From contig CAVSES010000002.1 of the NCBI GenBank assembly GCA_963727045.1, forward strand, positions 1,426,001 to 1,490,000: a stretch of DNA of 64,000 bases. The letters are read 5' to 3'. Under the pieces are notes generated by a model. The model did not search any database and was not told where the DNA came from. It was given only the letters and a program-made list of their open reading frames with translations. The translations under genes and the position numbers were made by a program. Each line of letters opens with the position of its first letter. Within the stretch, counting starts at the first letter, position 1. Positions 28,062 through 37,524 of this stretch are shown one piece after another. Origin of the DNA: Bog-1198 sp963727045. Lineage in GTDB: Bacteria > Pseudomonadota > Gammaproteobacteria > Steroidobacterales > Steroidobacteraceae.

Positions 28062-28111
28062 GGCCGCACGATATATATCCGATGCGGCGGGCTCCATTAT
28101 AAGATTGCCCG

Positions 28112-28798
28112 ATGCGATTCATCGGGGTTCTGGCAGCGGTGTGTCTCGCGGCATGTGCGGGGGAAAAACTCGCGCCAGCGCCGCCCCCCGGTGTGGATTT
28201 CAGCGGACAATGGAAGCTCGACGTTGCGGACAGCGATGATCCGCAGCGCCTGCTTCAAGCCCAATTCAACGCTCCCCCCGCAGGCCAGGCCGATTCGCCT
28301 TCCGGCGGCGGTCCGGGCGGCCGCAACGGCCGTCAGGGTGGGGGCAGGGGCGAACAGGGCGGCATGAATCTCGCCGGCCCCTTGGGGCCTGCCATGCCCT
28401 CGGTGAGTGCGATGAGCGAAGGCTTGCGCTGGCCGGGCAAGCAACTCGAAATCAAGCACGTTGCCGGTGTCGTGGCCTTCACGTCGGACGGCATCAACCG
28501 GGTGTGTCAGCCATCGGATGGTGGAATGAATCATCGGCAGCATGCGGGGGCCGGGGAACGGGATAGCGCTTCGGCGCGCGAACCGCGGGCGCGGGGCCGC
28601 GATATACCGCCCCCGCGATGCGGTTGGACGGACAAGACCTTGGTGGTTCAGGGGGGCGATCCCGATGAGGAGCATCCGCCTTTCGAGGAGCAGTATAGTC
28701 TGTCCGAGGATGGTCAGCGGCTGATCGAGGTGGTGTCATTCAAAGGAGGCCGCTCGAGCGGGTTCACCATGTCGCGGGTATGGGACCGGGCCAAGTGA
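28112..28798 (+). CDS. Gly/Arg-rich lipoprotein, unknown function
   Basis: A 228-residue protein. Lipobox L-A-A-C ends near residue 15, followed by a Pro-rich linker and G-V-D-F-S-G-Q-W-K-L-D, a common start of beta-sandwich exported proteins. A low-complexity segment with G-G-G-P-G-G-R-N-G-R lies at about 66-83. The C-terminal half is beta-rich (L-E-I-K-H, T-L-V-V-Q-G-G, Y-S-L-S-E-D-G-Q-R-L-I-E-V-V). CATTATAAG lies about 17 nt upstream. I cannot name the family; it seems to be a surface or periplasmic lipoprotein. Confidence 0.65.
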   Translation: MRFIGVLAAVCLAACAGEKLAPAPPPGVDFSGQWKLDVADSDDPQRLLQAQFNAPPAGQADSPSGGGPGGRNGRQGGGRGEQGGMNLAGPLGPAMPSVSAMSEGLRWPGKQLEIKHVAGVVAFTSDGINRVCQPSDGGMNHRQHAGAGERDSASAREPRARGRDIPPPRCGWTDKTLVVQGGDPDEEHPPFEEQYSLSEDGQRLIEVVSFKGGRSSGFTMSRVWDRAK

Positions 28799-28800
28799 AT

Positions 28801-28826
28801 AAAAAAGCCGGGCAGTGCCCGGCTTT
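28801..28826 (+). terminator. Intrinsic terminator, probably bidirectional
   Basis: GCCGGGC (28807-28813) and GCCCGGC (28817-28823) form a 7-bp stem with loop AGT, extended by AAA/TTT. The A6 tract on the left would give a U tract for leftward transcripts. On the plus strand only TTTC follows, so it may act in both directions. Confidence 0.7.
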
Positions 28827-29092
28827 CAAGTCCCCATGCCTTTCTGTGGCGCTTTTTTTCGCGCTCTGGCGATGATTGGTCGTTTTGGTGTTCTACAGTC
28901 CCTTTGCGTCCGGGCAACACTCTAGCCCTGAGTGTCGGCAGAATCCACTCCTATTGCTAAGAAGTGTGAAATTTTAATGTAGTGCGAAAGCAACAGTCAC
29001 GATTTCGCCGCCTGCCGGCGCGCCACGGAGCAAATCAATGAATGCGCGTATCCTAATTGCAACAAATACAGCCACGCTTGGAGCCCAGCACC
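28827..29092. other. Intergenic, no gene seen
   Basis: These 266 bp include a short T7 run near 28853 and an AT-rich patch around 28960-28980 (TGAAATTTTAATG) that may hold a promoter for the next gene. No reading frame or RNA fold stands out. Confidence 0.4.
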
Positions 29093-29650
29093 GTGGCTAA
29101 GGCCTCGAAGTTCGCCGTTTCGCCCGGTGTCGTTCGCACCCGCCGTGCTTACTTCGACTGCAAATTTGGGCAATTGCACGTGCGTACCGCGTTTCCGGGC
29201 ACCGGCGGTTTCGATGAGCAAGTGACGTTGTTCTGTTTGCACCCGAGCGGAGGGTCGAGCCGTACGTTCAGCCGCTTCTTGAGCGAACTCGCGGACGTGC
29301 GATCCGTGTATGCGCCCGACCTCCCGGGCTACGGCGAATCGGATTCCTCGCCTGCCCGCGGCGTAACGGATGCCGCCGCCGCGGTCTCCGATCTGGCCAA
29401 CGATCTGAGACTGCGTCAGATCGATCTGCTGGGGGTTGAATATGGCGCGGAAGTCGCCTTGGCGCTCGCCGCGCTGCGTCCGGAGCTCGTGAGGCGCCTG
29501 GTGTTGGTCGGGCCGTCCGCAGAACGCCTGGCTGCAGTGAAGCAGCAGCGTTTGGTCGTGAATGCCGCCGAATACGGCGATCACCCCTTCGACGCCGCGC
29601 CCGAAGTCCTGATCAGGCAAATCAGCTCCTTCTTGCGCCACAGCCCCTGA
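29093..29650 (+). CDS. Truncated alpha/beta-hydrolase-fold protein without Ser nucleophile
   Basis: A 185-residue protein starting at GTG 29093, with GGAG 9 nt upstream. It has the fold's oxyanion region (L-F-C-L-H-P-S-G-G-S), the strand-loop A-P-D-L-P-G-Y-G-E-S-D, and the nucleophile elbow as L-L-G-V-E-Y-G-A-E. The Ser position is Glu. The chain stops soon after strand 6, without lid or catalytic His. It may be a non-catalytic or decaying hydrolase. The stop lies 2 nt before the possible rluF start, suggesting one transcript. Confidence 0.65.
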   Translation: MAKASKFAVSPGVVRTRRAYFDCKFGQLHVRTAFPGTGGFDEQVTLFCLHPSGGSSRTFSRFLSELADVRSVYAPDLPGYGESDSSPARGVTDAAAAVSDLANDLRLRQIDLLGVEYGAEVALALAALRPELVRRLVLVGPSAERLAAVKQQRLVVNAAEYGDHPFDAAPEVLIRQISSFLRHSP

Positions 29651-29652
29651 GC

Positions 29653-30363
29653 TTGGGCCGCACGGTGAGACTCAACAAGTTCATCAGTGAGTCGGGCGTT
29701 TGTTCGAGACGGGAGGCGGACAAGTGGATCGAGGCGGGAAGGGTCACGTGCAACGGTCAGCCCGCGGCATTGGGTACCCGGATCGGCGAGGGCGATGTGG
29801 TCTGCATCGACGGCGAGCCGCTCGGCGCGAAGAAGAAGCACATCTACATCGCACTAAACAAGCCTGTCGGAATCACCTGCACCACGGAGGCCCACATCGA
29901 GGACAACATCATCGATCTCATTGGCCACCCGGACCGCATCTTTCCCATCGGACGATTGGACAAGGAATCGGAGGGTCTGATTCTGATGACCAACAACGGC
30001 GATATCGTCAACGAGATCCTGCGTTCCGAAAACAATCATGAAAAGGAATACGTCGTCGCCGTGGATCGCCCCATCACCGATCTCGCCCTGAAGATGATGG
30101 CGGGCGGCGTAAAAATCATGGGCGAGCTTACCAAGCCGGCGCGGGTCAGCCGCATCGATCAGGAATCATTCCGCCTGATTCTCACGCAAGGATTGAATCG
30201 ACAGATCCGGCGCATGTGCTCGGCGCTAGGCTACAAAGTGCGGCGCCTCAAGCGCGTGCGCATCATGAACATTCATCTGGGAACGTTGGGTGCCGGAAAT
30301 TGGCGCCATCTGACCGATTCCGAGCTGGCGGGCTTGCTGCCTGGCTCGAAAATGCGGCTTTAG
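29653..30363 (+). CDS. rluF: 23S rRNA pseudouridine synthase RluF
   Basis: A 236-residue pseudouridine synthase of the RsuA/RluF group. An S4 RNA-binding domain comes first (V-R-L-N-K-F-I-S-E-S-G-V-C-S-R-R-E-A-D). The catalytic Asp lies in P-I-G-R-L-D-K-E-S-E-G-L-I-L. N-N-H-E-K-E-Y and the tail Q-G-L-N-R-Q-I-R-R-M-C, R-I-M-N fit RluF, which modifies U2604 of 23S rRNA in E. coli. The basic tail of E. coli RluF is missing. TTG 29653 and GTG 29665 are both possible starts. Confidence 0.87.
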   Translation: MGRTVRLNKFISESGVCSRREADKWIEAGRVTCNGQPAALGTRIGEGDVVCIDGEPLGAKKKHIYIALNKPVGITCTTEAHIEDNIIDLIGHPDRIFPIGRLDKESEGLILMTNNGDIVNEILRSENNHEKEYVVAVDRPITDLALKMMAGGVKIMGELTKPARVSRIDQESFRLILTQGLNRQIRRMCSALGYKVRRLKRVRIMNIHLGTLGAGNWRHLTDSELAGLLPGSKMRL

Positions 30364-30833
30364 TTCGACCTCAATATCGTCGCGGCGAGGCCTTCCGACC
30401 ACTGCCGCGCGCTCGTGACGCGCCAATCCGGATCCTGCGCGTTGGTTGCGAGCCAACGAAAGAAATCGTGGTGTTGAGTGGTCCAATAGGCGTAATTGTA
30501 GAGCACCCCGCCGGTGCTCGATTCGACGGTAAAGCGTCGGCGGAATCCGAAGCTGGCCAGGCCGCGGTGGCAGCTGATCCGAGGCGAGTTTTCCGATAAC
30601 GCGTACTGATTGGGACCGACCTGCAAGCGCAACCGCCCTGCCTGTCCATACACGCAGATGTTCGGTTGCGAGGCGCGGATCAAGGCAACGCCGTGCACCA
30701 GCGCCGGGGGAACGTCGCAAGCAGTCCAGGTCCCGCCAAGCGCGTGCCACTGCAAAGCCATGCTGCGGCGGCGGAAATCGATCACTGTGATGGTGGTGGC
30801 GTTATCGGGGGCCATGCGTGCAGCATGCCGCAT
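30360..30833 (-). CDS. Hypothetical protein, 157 residues
   Basis: No family recognised. It has no signal peptide or membrane helix. The sequence is rich in beta-strand patterns with many aromatic residues in the C-terminal half (Y-N-Y-A-Y-W-T, H-H-D-F-F-R-W-L). The stop overlaps the rluF stop tail-to-tail by 4 nt. ATG 30833 or 30815 may be the start. Codon use resembles the neighbours, which supports a real gene. Confidence 0.5.
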   Translation of the reverse strand: MRHAARMAPDNATTITVIDFRRRSMALQWHALGGTWTACDVPPALVHGVALIRASQPNICVYGQAGRLRLQVGPNQYALSENSPRISCHRGLASFGFRRRFTVESSTGGVLYNYAYWTTQHHDFFRWLATNAQDPDWRVTSARQWSEGLAATILRSN

Positions 30834-30885
30834 TCAGAGGCCCATTGAAATTCTTAAGCGCGATAATCTTGCGCCGAGACACCGC

Positions 30886-33030
30886 TCACTGAGCGTCGGC
30901 GAAGGCGCCTTGTACCAGGCTCGGGGTCAGGAGCTGCGGCAGAACGATGGGTTCGGACGCACCGGGCCGGGCGTTGTACACCAAATAAAGCGGCACCCCC
31001 GCGCGTCCGAAAGCGGCCAAGGCATGCGTGATGGCCGGATCTCGATTGGTCCAATCACCCTTCATCAACGTGACGCCCTTGTTGTGAAACATTTCCTGCA
31101 CCGCGGAGTCGGCGAAGGCGTTGCGCTCATTGACCAGACAAGTGAGGCACCAACTGGCGGTGAAATTAACCAGCAGCGGCCGTCCGGCGGCCTTGAGCTT
31201 CGCAACTTGAGCGGCATCATAGGGCTGCCACCCATCGGCCGAGTGCGCGCCGCTGGTTGGTACGGCGACGTCCGCCAACCGGATGGGCAGGACGAAGGCG
31301 AGCAGCACGGAGAATGCCGCCGTAACTAGCGCGGCAACTCGGCCGCCGGCTGAGCTCGACTTGGACTTTTGATACGACCAGGCAGCCAGGGCTATGAGAA
31401 TCGCGCCGGCGAGCGCAGCGCCCAGGCCGAGGGACGTCGTCTGCTGCGCGAGCACCCACAACAGCCAGGCGGCCGAGGCATAAATAGGAAACGCGAAGAC
31501 TTGCTTGAGCGTATCCATCCACGCACCCGGCCGCGGAAGGGCGCGGCGCATCCACGGTGCGAACGAAAGCAAGAGATAGGGCAGCGATAGCCCGAACCCC
31601 AGGGCTGCAAAAATGCACAACGCGACTATCGGCGGCTGCGTCAAAGCGGCGCCGATTGCAAACGCCATGTACGGCGCGGTGCAGGGCGTCGCCACCAGCG
31701 TTGTCAGCACGCCGGTGAAGAATGACGCGCGATAGCTGTCTCCCTGTGTCAGGCCGTCGCCGACGCCGGCAAGGCCGCCGCCGATTTCGAACACTCCGGA
31801 CAGATTGAGCCCCACTGCCAAGAGCAGGTAAACGAGTAACGTGACGAACAACGGCGATTGCAGCTGAAAACCCCAGCCGATCTGTTCGCCGCCCGCCCGC
31901 AGCGCGAGCATCGCCCCCGCGAGACACAGCATCGAGCTGATCACGCCCGCGGCGAACACGAGTCCCTTGGCGCGCACGGTCGCGGGATGTCTCTTCGCCT
32001 GCTCCACCAGGCCCATCGCCTTGATCGACAGCACCGGGAAGACACAGGGCATCAGATTCAGGATCAAGCCGCCCAAGATGGCGAACAGCAGCAATACGGG
32101 CATCGATGGAGCGATCTTCCCCAGCGTGCCCGCCGTACCGGCTACGCCGGCATCTTCCCTGGGCTGGCCGCGCCCGGAACCCGACATCCCGGCGGAGATC
32201 TCGATTGGCACGGTGACCGTGCCTTGACCGCTCTGTTCGGTCGCCAGCAGCACGCCGCGAACGACGCCGGCCTGCGGCGGGCGATCGCCCACTTTCATGG
32301 CGAGCTCGACGGCGCTCTTCGTGCGGGTCAGGATCTGCGGCGAGGCGTATTCGATGCCGCCCTCGTCGTACGGAAAGAAGGCGAGCGATTTGATCTGCGG
32401 CAGCGTCGGTCCCCATTCCTTGCCGAGCGCAATCACCAGTTGGTCGCCTTGAATCCGGGCCGTGGTGGCGGCCGGTTCCCTGTCCGGCAGTTCACTGCGC
32501 GCCGCCGCGAAAAGCGCGGCAGCCGCCGGGTCGGCTGCACCCGTCCGGGCGGTCACCGGCAGTTTCAGCTCGAGCTGCGCATCCTCCGGAATGCAGACGT
32601 CGGAACACACCAACCAGCTGGCTTTTGCCGACAGAACGACCGGCGCGCCCGGCTTCAAGTCCCTGGGTGCGGTGATATTGACGAGATGCAGTGCACGTCC
32701 GGCATAGCCGTAATTCACCAGGGGCGGAATCTCAAAGCGATGCGGCGTGGTCCAGACGATGTCCCCCGCCGTGAAACCCGCCGGCAGGAGCCACTTGAGG
32801 GACGTGGCCTGACCGGAATCTCCGGGATTTCGCCAATACGTGTGCCAGCCGTCGCGAATGGTGAACTCCAGGGCGACCCAAAACGACTGGCCCGGCGCAA
32901 CCGCGCTCACTTCGCTCGCCAGATGCGCCTTCACGTTGTCCGTCGTGACGACGTTTCCCGAGAGAGCGAAGGCGGCCGGCGACGCCCATAACAAGCCCAA
33001 CAGCCAGAATTTCACGGTCCGCATGCGCAT
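30886..33030 (-). CDS. DsbD/ScsB-type protein-disulfide reductase
   Basis: A 714-residue inner-membrane protein carrying electrons from cytosolic thioredoxin to periplasmic disulfides. A signal peptide (1-22) leads to a DsbD-like N-terminal domain with W-L-V-C-S-D-V-C. Eight or so membrane helices follow with the paired cysteines N-L-M-P-C-V-F-P and A-T-P-C-T-A-P-Y. A C-terminal thioredoxin domain has T-A-S-W-C-L-T-C. The large N-terminal domain makes it ScsB-like rather than classical DsbD. It is divergent from ilvA. Confidence 0.88.
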   Translation of the reverse strand: MRMRTVKFWLLGLLWASPAAFALSGNVVTTDNVKAHLASEVSAVAPGQSFWVALEFTIRDGWHTYWRNPGDSGQATSLKWLLPAGFTAGDIVWTTPHRFEIPPLVNYGYAGRALHLVNITAPRDLKPGAPVVLSAKASWLVCSDVCIPEDAQLELKLPVTARTGAADPAAAALFAAARSELPDREPAATTARIQGDQLVIALGKEWGPTLPQIKSLAFFPYDEGGIEYASPQILTRTKSAVELAMKVGDRPPQAGVVRGVLLATEQSGQGTVTVPIEISAGMSGSGRGQPREDAGVAGTAGTLGKIAPSMPVLLLFAILGGLILNLMPCVFPVLSIKAMGLVEQAKRHPATVRAKGLVFAAGVISSMLCLAGAMLALRAGGEQIGWGFQLQSPLFVTLLVYLLLAVGLNLSGVFEIGGGLAGVGDGLTQGDSYRASFFTGVLTTLVATPCTAPYMAFAIGAALTQPPIVALCIFAALGFGLSLPYLLLSFAPWMRRALPRPGAWMDTLKQVFAFPIYASAAWLLWVLAQQTTSLGLGAALAGAILIALAAWSYQKSKSSSAGGRVAALVTAAFSVLLAFVLPIRLADVAVPTSGAHSADGWQPYDAAQVAKLKAAGRPLLVNFTASWCLTCLVNERNAFADSAVQEMFHNKGVTLMKGDWTNRDPAITHALAAFGRAGVPLYLVYNARPGASEPIVLPQLLTPSLVQGAFADAQ

Positions 33031-33158
33031 ATGTTACCCAATTAAAGCCCGACAAAACCTTCAGGCTCGAAGGGCTGTGGAGCATCTCACAGTATCAGTC
33101 AACCATACCGTTCGCGGGGCGCTTGAGCTAATGTAGGCGTCCCTCAACGACCGCGCCC

Positions 33159-34982
33159 ATGCAAGAAAACTACGTAGAACGCATCCTCAAGGCAAAGGTG
33201 TACGACATTGCCGTCGAAACATCGCTGGACGCCGCACCGCGGCTGTCGCGCCGGCTCGGCAACCGCATCATGTTCAAACGAGAAGACCTCCAACCGGTGT
33301 TTTCGTTCAAGATTCGCGGCGCGTACAACAAGATCGCGCAATTGTCGTCGATCAGCGCGCAGCGAGGTGTCATTTGCGCGTCCGCCGGCAATCATGCGCA
33401 GGGCGTGGCACTGGGCGCGCGCACACGCGGCATTCCGGCCGTCATCGTCATGCCGATGACCACTCCCGACATCAAAGTGCAGGCGGTGGGAGATTTCGGC
33501 GGAGAGATCGTGTTGAACGGCGATGACTACGATCAGGCTTATGAACACGCGATCGAACTGGGCCGGCAACGCGGGCTGGTGTTCGTCCACCCCTTTGATG
33601 ATCCCGACGTCATCGCCGGACAAGGCACGATCGCCATGGAGATTCTGCGCCAGCATCATGGCGACGAGATCGACGCCATTTTCGTGCCTGTCGGCGGCGG
33701 CGGCCTGATAGCCGGCATCGCGGCGTACGCGAAGTCGCTGTACCCGCGCATCAGGATCATCGGGGTGGAGCCCGAAGATGCGGCGGCAATGCACGAGTCC
33801 CTGCGGGCCGGGAAACGCGTGACGCTCGACCGCGTCGGAATGTTCGCCGACGGTGTCGCGGTGCGGCGGGTGGGCGAGGAAACCTTTCGACTGGCGCGTC
33901 AATATGTGGATGAGATCATCCTGGTGACGACGGATCAGATCTGCGCCGCCATTCAGGATATTTTTGAGGATACTCGCTCCATCGCCGAACCGGCGGGCGC
34001 GTTGGCGGTTGCGGGCATCAAGAAATACGTAGCGCGAGAGAACTGCACGGCGCGCACTCTCATTGCAATCAATGGCGGCGCCAACATGAATTTCGATCGC
34101 CTTCGGTACGTCGCCGAGCGGGCGGATCTGGGCGCGCAGCGCGAGGCGCTGTTTGCCGTCGAGATTCCCGAGGTGCCTGGTTCGTTTCTGCGGTTCTGCG
34201 AGCTTTTGGGCCGGCGCAGCGTTACGGAGTTCAACTACCGGTACGGCGATCTGAAGGCGGCGCAAATTTTTGTCGGGCTCGCGCTCACGCAGGGCAGGGC
34301 TGAACGCGACGGACTGCTCCACAGCATTGCCGCAGCGGGCTTTGCGGCCCGCGACATGACCGACAACGAAATGGCCAAACTGCACGTGCGCTACATGGTG
34401 GGCGGTCAAGCGCGCGGCCTCACGGACGAGCGTCTGTACCGGTTCGAATTTCCGGAGCGCCCGGGGGCGCTGCTGAAATTCCTTCAGGCCATCGGCACGG
34501 GTTGGAACATCAGCCTGTTTCACTACCGCAACCACGGATCCGATTACGGGCGCGTTCTCGCCGGTATCCAGGTGCCCCCCGGGACGCGGACCGACTTTCT
34601 ATTGCATCTCAACGAACTGCATTACGCCTACACGGAAGAGACCGAAAATCCGGCCTACAAGATCTTTCTCGGCGGGCACGAGACAGCTCCTAGTGCGAGG
34701 TACTCGCGGTCTGCGGGGGTGCAGCACGCATATTTTTCAGCCAGTTCTCTGCACGGCGCACGGACAGATCGTCCGCTCCCCACGCGCGGAGCAGGACCGG
34801 CACCGCGGCAGACAGTTCGTCGGCCGCTTCGGGCGAACGGCCCAGCCGCGAGAGTGCATAGGCGTGAATCGCATGTGCCTGCGCCGTCGGCGGACTCGCG
34901 GACGGCAGGGCGGCGGTCAGGATCTTCAGCGATTGCTCGCTCAAACCCAGGGCTTCCTCGGGTCGGCCGCGATCCACCATGA
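33159..34982 (+). CDS. ilvA: Threonine ammonia-lyase (biosynthetic), with unusual C-terminal extension
   Basis: PLP enzyme making 2-oxobutyrate from threonine, the entry to isoleucine and the supplier of one acetolactate synthase substrate. Visible are the PLP lysine in S-F-K-I-R-G-A-Y, S-A-G-N-H-A-Q-G, and G-G-G-G-L. Two C-terminal ACT-like regulatory domains follow (E-V-P-G-S-F-L-R-F, R-P-G-A-L-L-K-F-L). Normal homology ends at K-I-F-L-G, near position 34671. The frame then stays open for about 100 Arg/Pro-rich residues that lie antisense to the end of the kinase-TPR gene. The tail is probably not native sequence. Confidence 0.88.
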   Translation: MQENYVERILKAKVYDIAVETSLDAAPRLSRRLGNRIMFKREDLQPVFSFKIRGAYNKIAQLSSISAQRGVICASAGNHAQGVALGARTRGIPAVIVMPMTTPDIKVQAVGDFGGEIVLNGDDYDQAYEHAIELGRQRGLVFVHPFDDPDVIAGQGTIAMEILRQHHGDEIDAIFVPVGGGGLIAGIAAYAKSLYPRIRIIGVEPEDAAAMHESLRAGKRVTLDRVGMFADGVAVRRVGEETFRLARQYVDEIILVTTDQICAAIQDIFEDTRSIAEPAGALAVAGIKKYVARENCTARTLIAINGGANMNFDRLRYVAERADLGAQREALFAVEIPEVPGSFLRFCELLGRRSVTEFNYRYGDLKAAQIFVGLALTQGRAERDGLLHSIAAAGFAARDMTDNEMAKLHVRYMVGGQARGLTDERLYRFEFPERPGALLKFLQAIGTGWNISLFHYRNHGSDYGRVLAGIQVPPGTRTDFLLHLNELHYAYTEETENPAYKIFLGGHETAPSARYSRSAGVQHAYFSASSLHGARTDRPLPTRGAGPAPRQTVRRPLRANGPAARVHRRESHVPAPSADSRTAGRRSGSSAIARSNPGLPRVGRDPP

Positions 34983-37148
34983 GCCGCGCGAGATGCATCA
35001 GCGCCGACGCGCGGTATAGGTGATTGGCGGGCAGGTATTTGTCGTAGATGGCGAGCGCCTGGCGGAACTCGCTTTCCGCGGCCGCCAATTTTCCCTGGTC
35101 GTGCAGGAGCATCGCGAGGCTCACCCGGGTGTAGCCGACCTTGTAGTTGTCGGGACCGTAGACGGAAAGCTTCGCATCGAGGGCGCTCCGCAGCAGCGGC
35201 TCCGCCTCGGCCAGCCGGCCTTCGCGCTGTAACAGCAGCCCCAGATTACCCTTGACCAATGCGGTCTCCGGATGGCGCTCCCCATAGGTTCGCTCGTGGC
35301 GGCGGATGGCGTCTCGGTAGAGGGCCTCAGCCTTCGGGAGATCGCCCATGTTTTGTGCCACGATCGCCAAATTATTAAGGCGCATGGTCACCCGTGGATG
35401 ATCTTCGCCGAGCACATGCCGGTCGATCTGAAGCGACCGCTCATAGGTCTGTTTTGCGAGCGTCCACTGCTGCTCGCGGGTATACACCGTCCCCAAATCA
35501 TCGAGCACCGCAGATATGTCGGTTTGCGGAGCGTTGCTGGTTTCCAGGATGCCAAGGCTGTGGATGTACAAATCCCGGGCCTCGCCGTCCTGGCCCTGCT
35601 GCTGCCTCAGCATCCCAAGTTCCCAGAGTGCGTGGCCTGACTCCAGGCTGGTCGCGCCGAAATTGTTCTGCGCAAGACGCAGCGCCTCCTGCAGAGGGCC
35701 CTCCGCGTCCGCGAGCTTGCCTGCGCCGATTCGCGCGCGGCCGAGTTCGAGCAATGTATCCACACGCGACTTGTCGTGCGCGCGCGGCTGCAGCTGCAGC
35801 GATTCGTCCAAAATGGGCAGCGCTTCCTGATACTGTCCGAGGCTGTCGTACACGGCCCCGACGGTGGCGAGCAGTGCCGCCTTGGTTTCCGGTTGATCGT
35901 TCAGCCCGGCCTGCAATCGTCTTGCGCCCGAGTCCAACAGTTCACGGGCGGTCACCTGGTTGCCGCGGTTTTCTTCCGGATCCGACAGCTTGAACAGGTT
36001 TACGAGAAAGCTCGAGACCTCTTCGGCTCTGGCCCGCTCGTGCTCGGCGCGCTCGCGCTGCTGCGCAGCGCGATCACGCTCCGCGGCGATTCGCAGGGAT
36101 TGCACGTACGTCGTGGTCGCGAAGGCCAAAATCAAGAAGGCGGCGCTGGCGCCCGCCGTCACGGGCAGCCAATGACGCCTGACGAACTTCGCGGAGCGGT
36201 AGGACAGGGTGTCGCGGCGCGCGATGACGGGCTTGCCTTCCAGATAGCGCTGGATGTCGCTGGCCATTTGCTGCGCGGATGCATAACGCCGCTCAGGTTC
36301 CTTGCGCATCGCCATGACGACGATATTGTCCAGGTCCCCCCGCAGGTTTCGCCGCAGACGATGCGCGCTGGTGCCCCGGGCTTCGGCAATCGCGCGGGTT
36401 TCCGCCGAATCGTCCGCGCCCACCGACTGGCTGGGCAATGGCGGTTCCTTCTCGCAAATCGCGCGCTCGATGTCGGCGAGCCGCATCGACGGAATGAAGA
36501 ACGGCCCGGTCCCTGCCAACAATCTGAAGAGCAAGCACGCCCAAGCACGTAGACGTCGCTCGACGTTGTGATCGGCTGTCCGCGGACTTGTTCGGGACTC
36601 GCATGATCGGGCGTCATCAGCCGAAAGTCCGCATGGGTGACGGCCAGCGTGTGGCGTCCGGCTTGACCCTCGTCCAGCAATTTGGCGATGCCGAAATCGA
36701 GCAGCTTGGGCACCCCGGCGTCCGTCACCAAGATGTTCGACGGCTTGAGATCGCGGTGCACGATGAGGTTTTGATGAGCGTAGTGCACCGCGGCACAAAC
36801 CGTCTGAAAGAGCTTGAGCCGTGCAACGATGTCGAGATGCTTCGTGTCGCAATAGGCGTCAATCGGAATACCGTCGACGTACTCCATGACGATGTATGCG
36901 GTACCGTCCGCAAGCGAGCCACCATCCAAGAGATGCGCGATGTTGGGATGATCGAGCTGGGCGAGGATCTGGCGTTCGATCTTGAGCCGCGACTGGACGC
37001 CCCGCGCAAGCGAGCTGCCGAAAACCACCTTGATGGCCACCTGCTGCTCGAACTCGGCATCGGCGCGCTCGGCCAGGAAAACCTCGCCCATCCCGCCCAC
37101 GCCCAACGTGCGCAGTACGCGATAGGGTCCGATGCGATCTCCTTCCAT
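34690..37148 (-). pseudogene. Ser/Thr protein kinase with TPR repeats, frameshifted
   Basis: The first part (37148 to about 36542) is a Hanks-type kinase: glycine loop G-V-G-G-M-G, K40, H131-R-D-L-K-P-S-N, D151-F-G. At about 36533-36542 the frame breaks. S-S-D-V-Y-V-L-G is followed in frame by nonsense, while the expected L-L-F-R-L-L-A-G-T-G-P continues in another frame. The second part completes the kinase and adds a membrane helix (P-V-T-A-G-A-S-A-A-F-L-I-L). A coiled coil and about ten TPR-like repeats with L-G-E-D-H-P-R-V spacing then run to 34690. Net +2 nt at a GGG and a TT run would explain it. Confidence 0.8.
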
Positions 37149-37263
37149 GCCTTAAAGCATGCGCCCCGGCGCCGGTGAACCGCAAACATGGCTGCCTATT
37201 GCAGCGAGGTGCTCCTTGCGTGTATGAAAGCAACGCCTCATCGCAAAGCAGGAGTTACATCAC

Positions 37264-37524
37264 ATGCCAAACGGACACGACCCCAACAAGCCACCACCAA
37301 AGCCGGGTTCCGGCACTGGCACTGGCACGGGAACCGGAACAGGGACTGGCACGGGAACTGGGACGGGAACCGGGACGGGGACAGGATCGGGTGGAGGCGC
37401 AACCCCCGCTGGAGGAGGCAATGAGCCGCCGCAAAAAAACAAGATGGTGGCGGCCGCCGCCGCGGTGGGAGGCCTCATCGGCGGTGTGGTCGGCGCATTG
37501 ATCGGCAGCGGGATGCACCACTAG
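37264..37524 (+). CDS. Gly-Thr repeat protein with glycine-zipper-like C-terminus
   Basis: An 86-residue protein with a strong ribosome site (AGGAG at 37250-37254, 9 nt before ATG). Residues 1-15 are Asn/Pro/Lys-rich. Twelve consecutive Gly-Thr dipeptides follow, then a short G/P/N linker. The last 25 residues are hydrophobic and Gly-spaced (V-G-G-L-I-G-G-V-V-G-A-L-I-G-S-G), like a glycine zipper that inserts in membranes. There is no signal peptide. The function is not known to me. The next gene starts immediately after its stop. Confidence 0.65.
   Translation: MPNGHDPNKPPPKPGSGTGTGTGTGTGTGTGTGTGTGTGTGSGGGATPAGGGNEPPQKNKMVAAAAAVGGLIGGVVGALIGSGMHH
37312..37383 (+). repeat. Hexanucleotide GGNACN repeat, 12 units
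   Basis: Twelve tandem 6-bp units encode Gly-Thr. Third codon positions vary (GGC, GGA, GGG; ACT, ACG, ACC, ACA), so the array is an old or selected repeat at the protein level rather than a fresh slippage product. The reverse strand would read as Pro-Val repeats, but that frame has no supporting ribosome site. Confidence 0.85.

Noticed and set aside
37260..37478. Minus-strand frame of repeated Pro-Val opposite the Gly-Thr gene
   Set aside because: It is the mirror image of the hexanucleotide repeat and has no ribosome site, while the plus-strand frame has AGGAG at the right distance.
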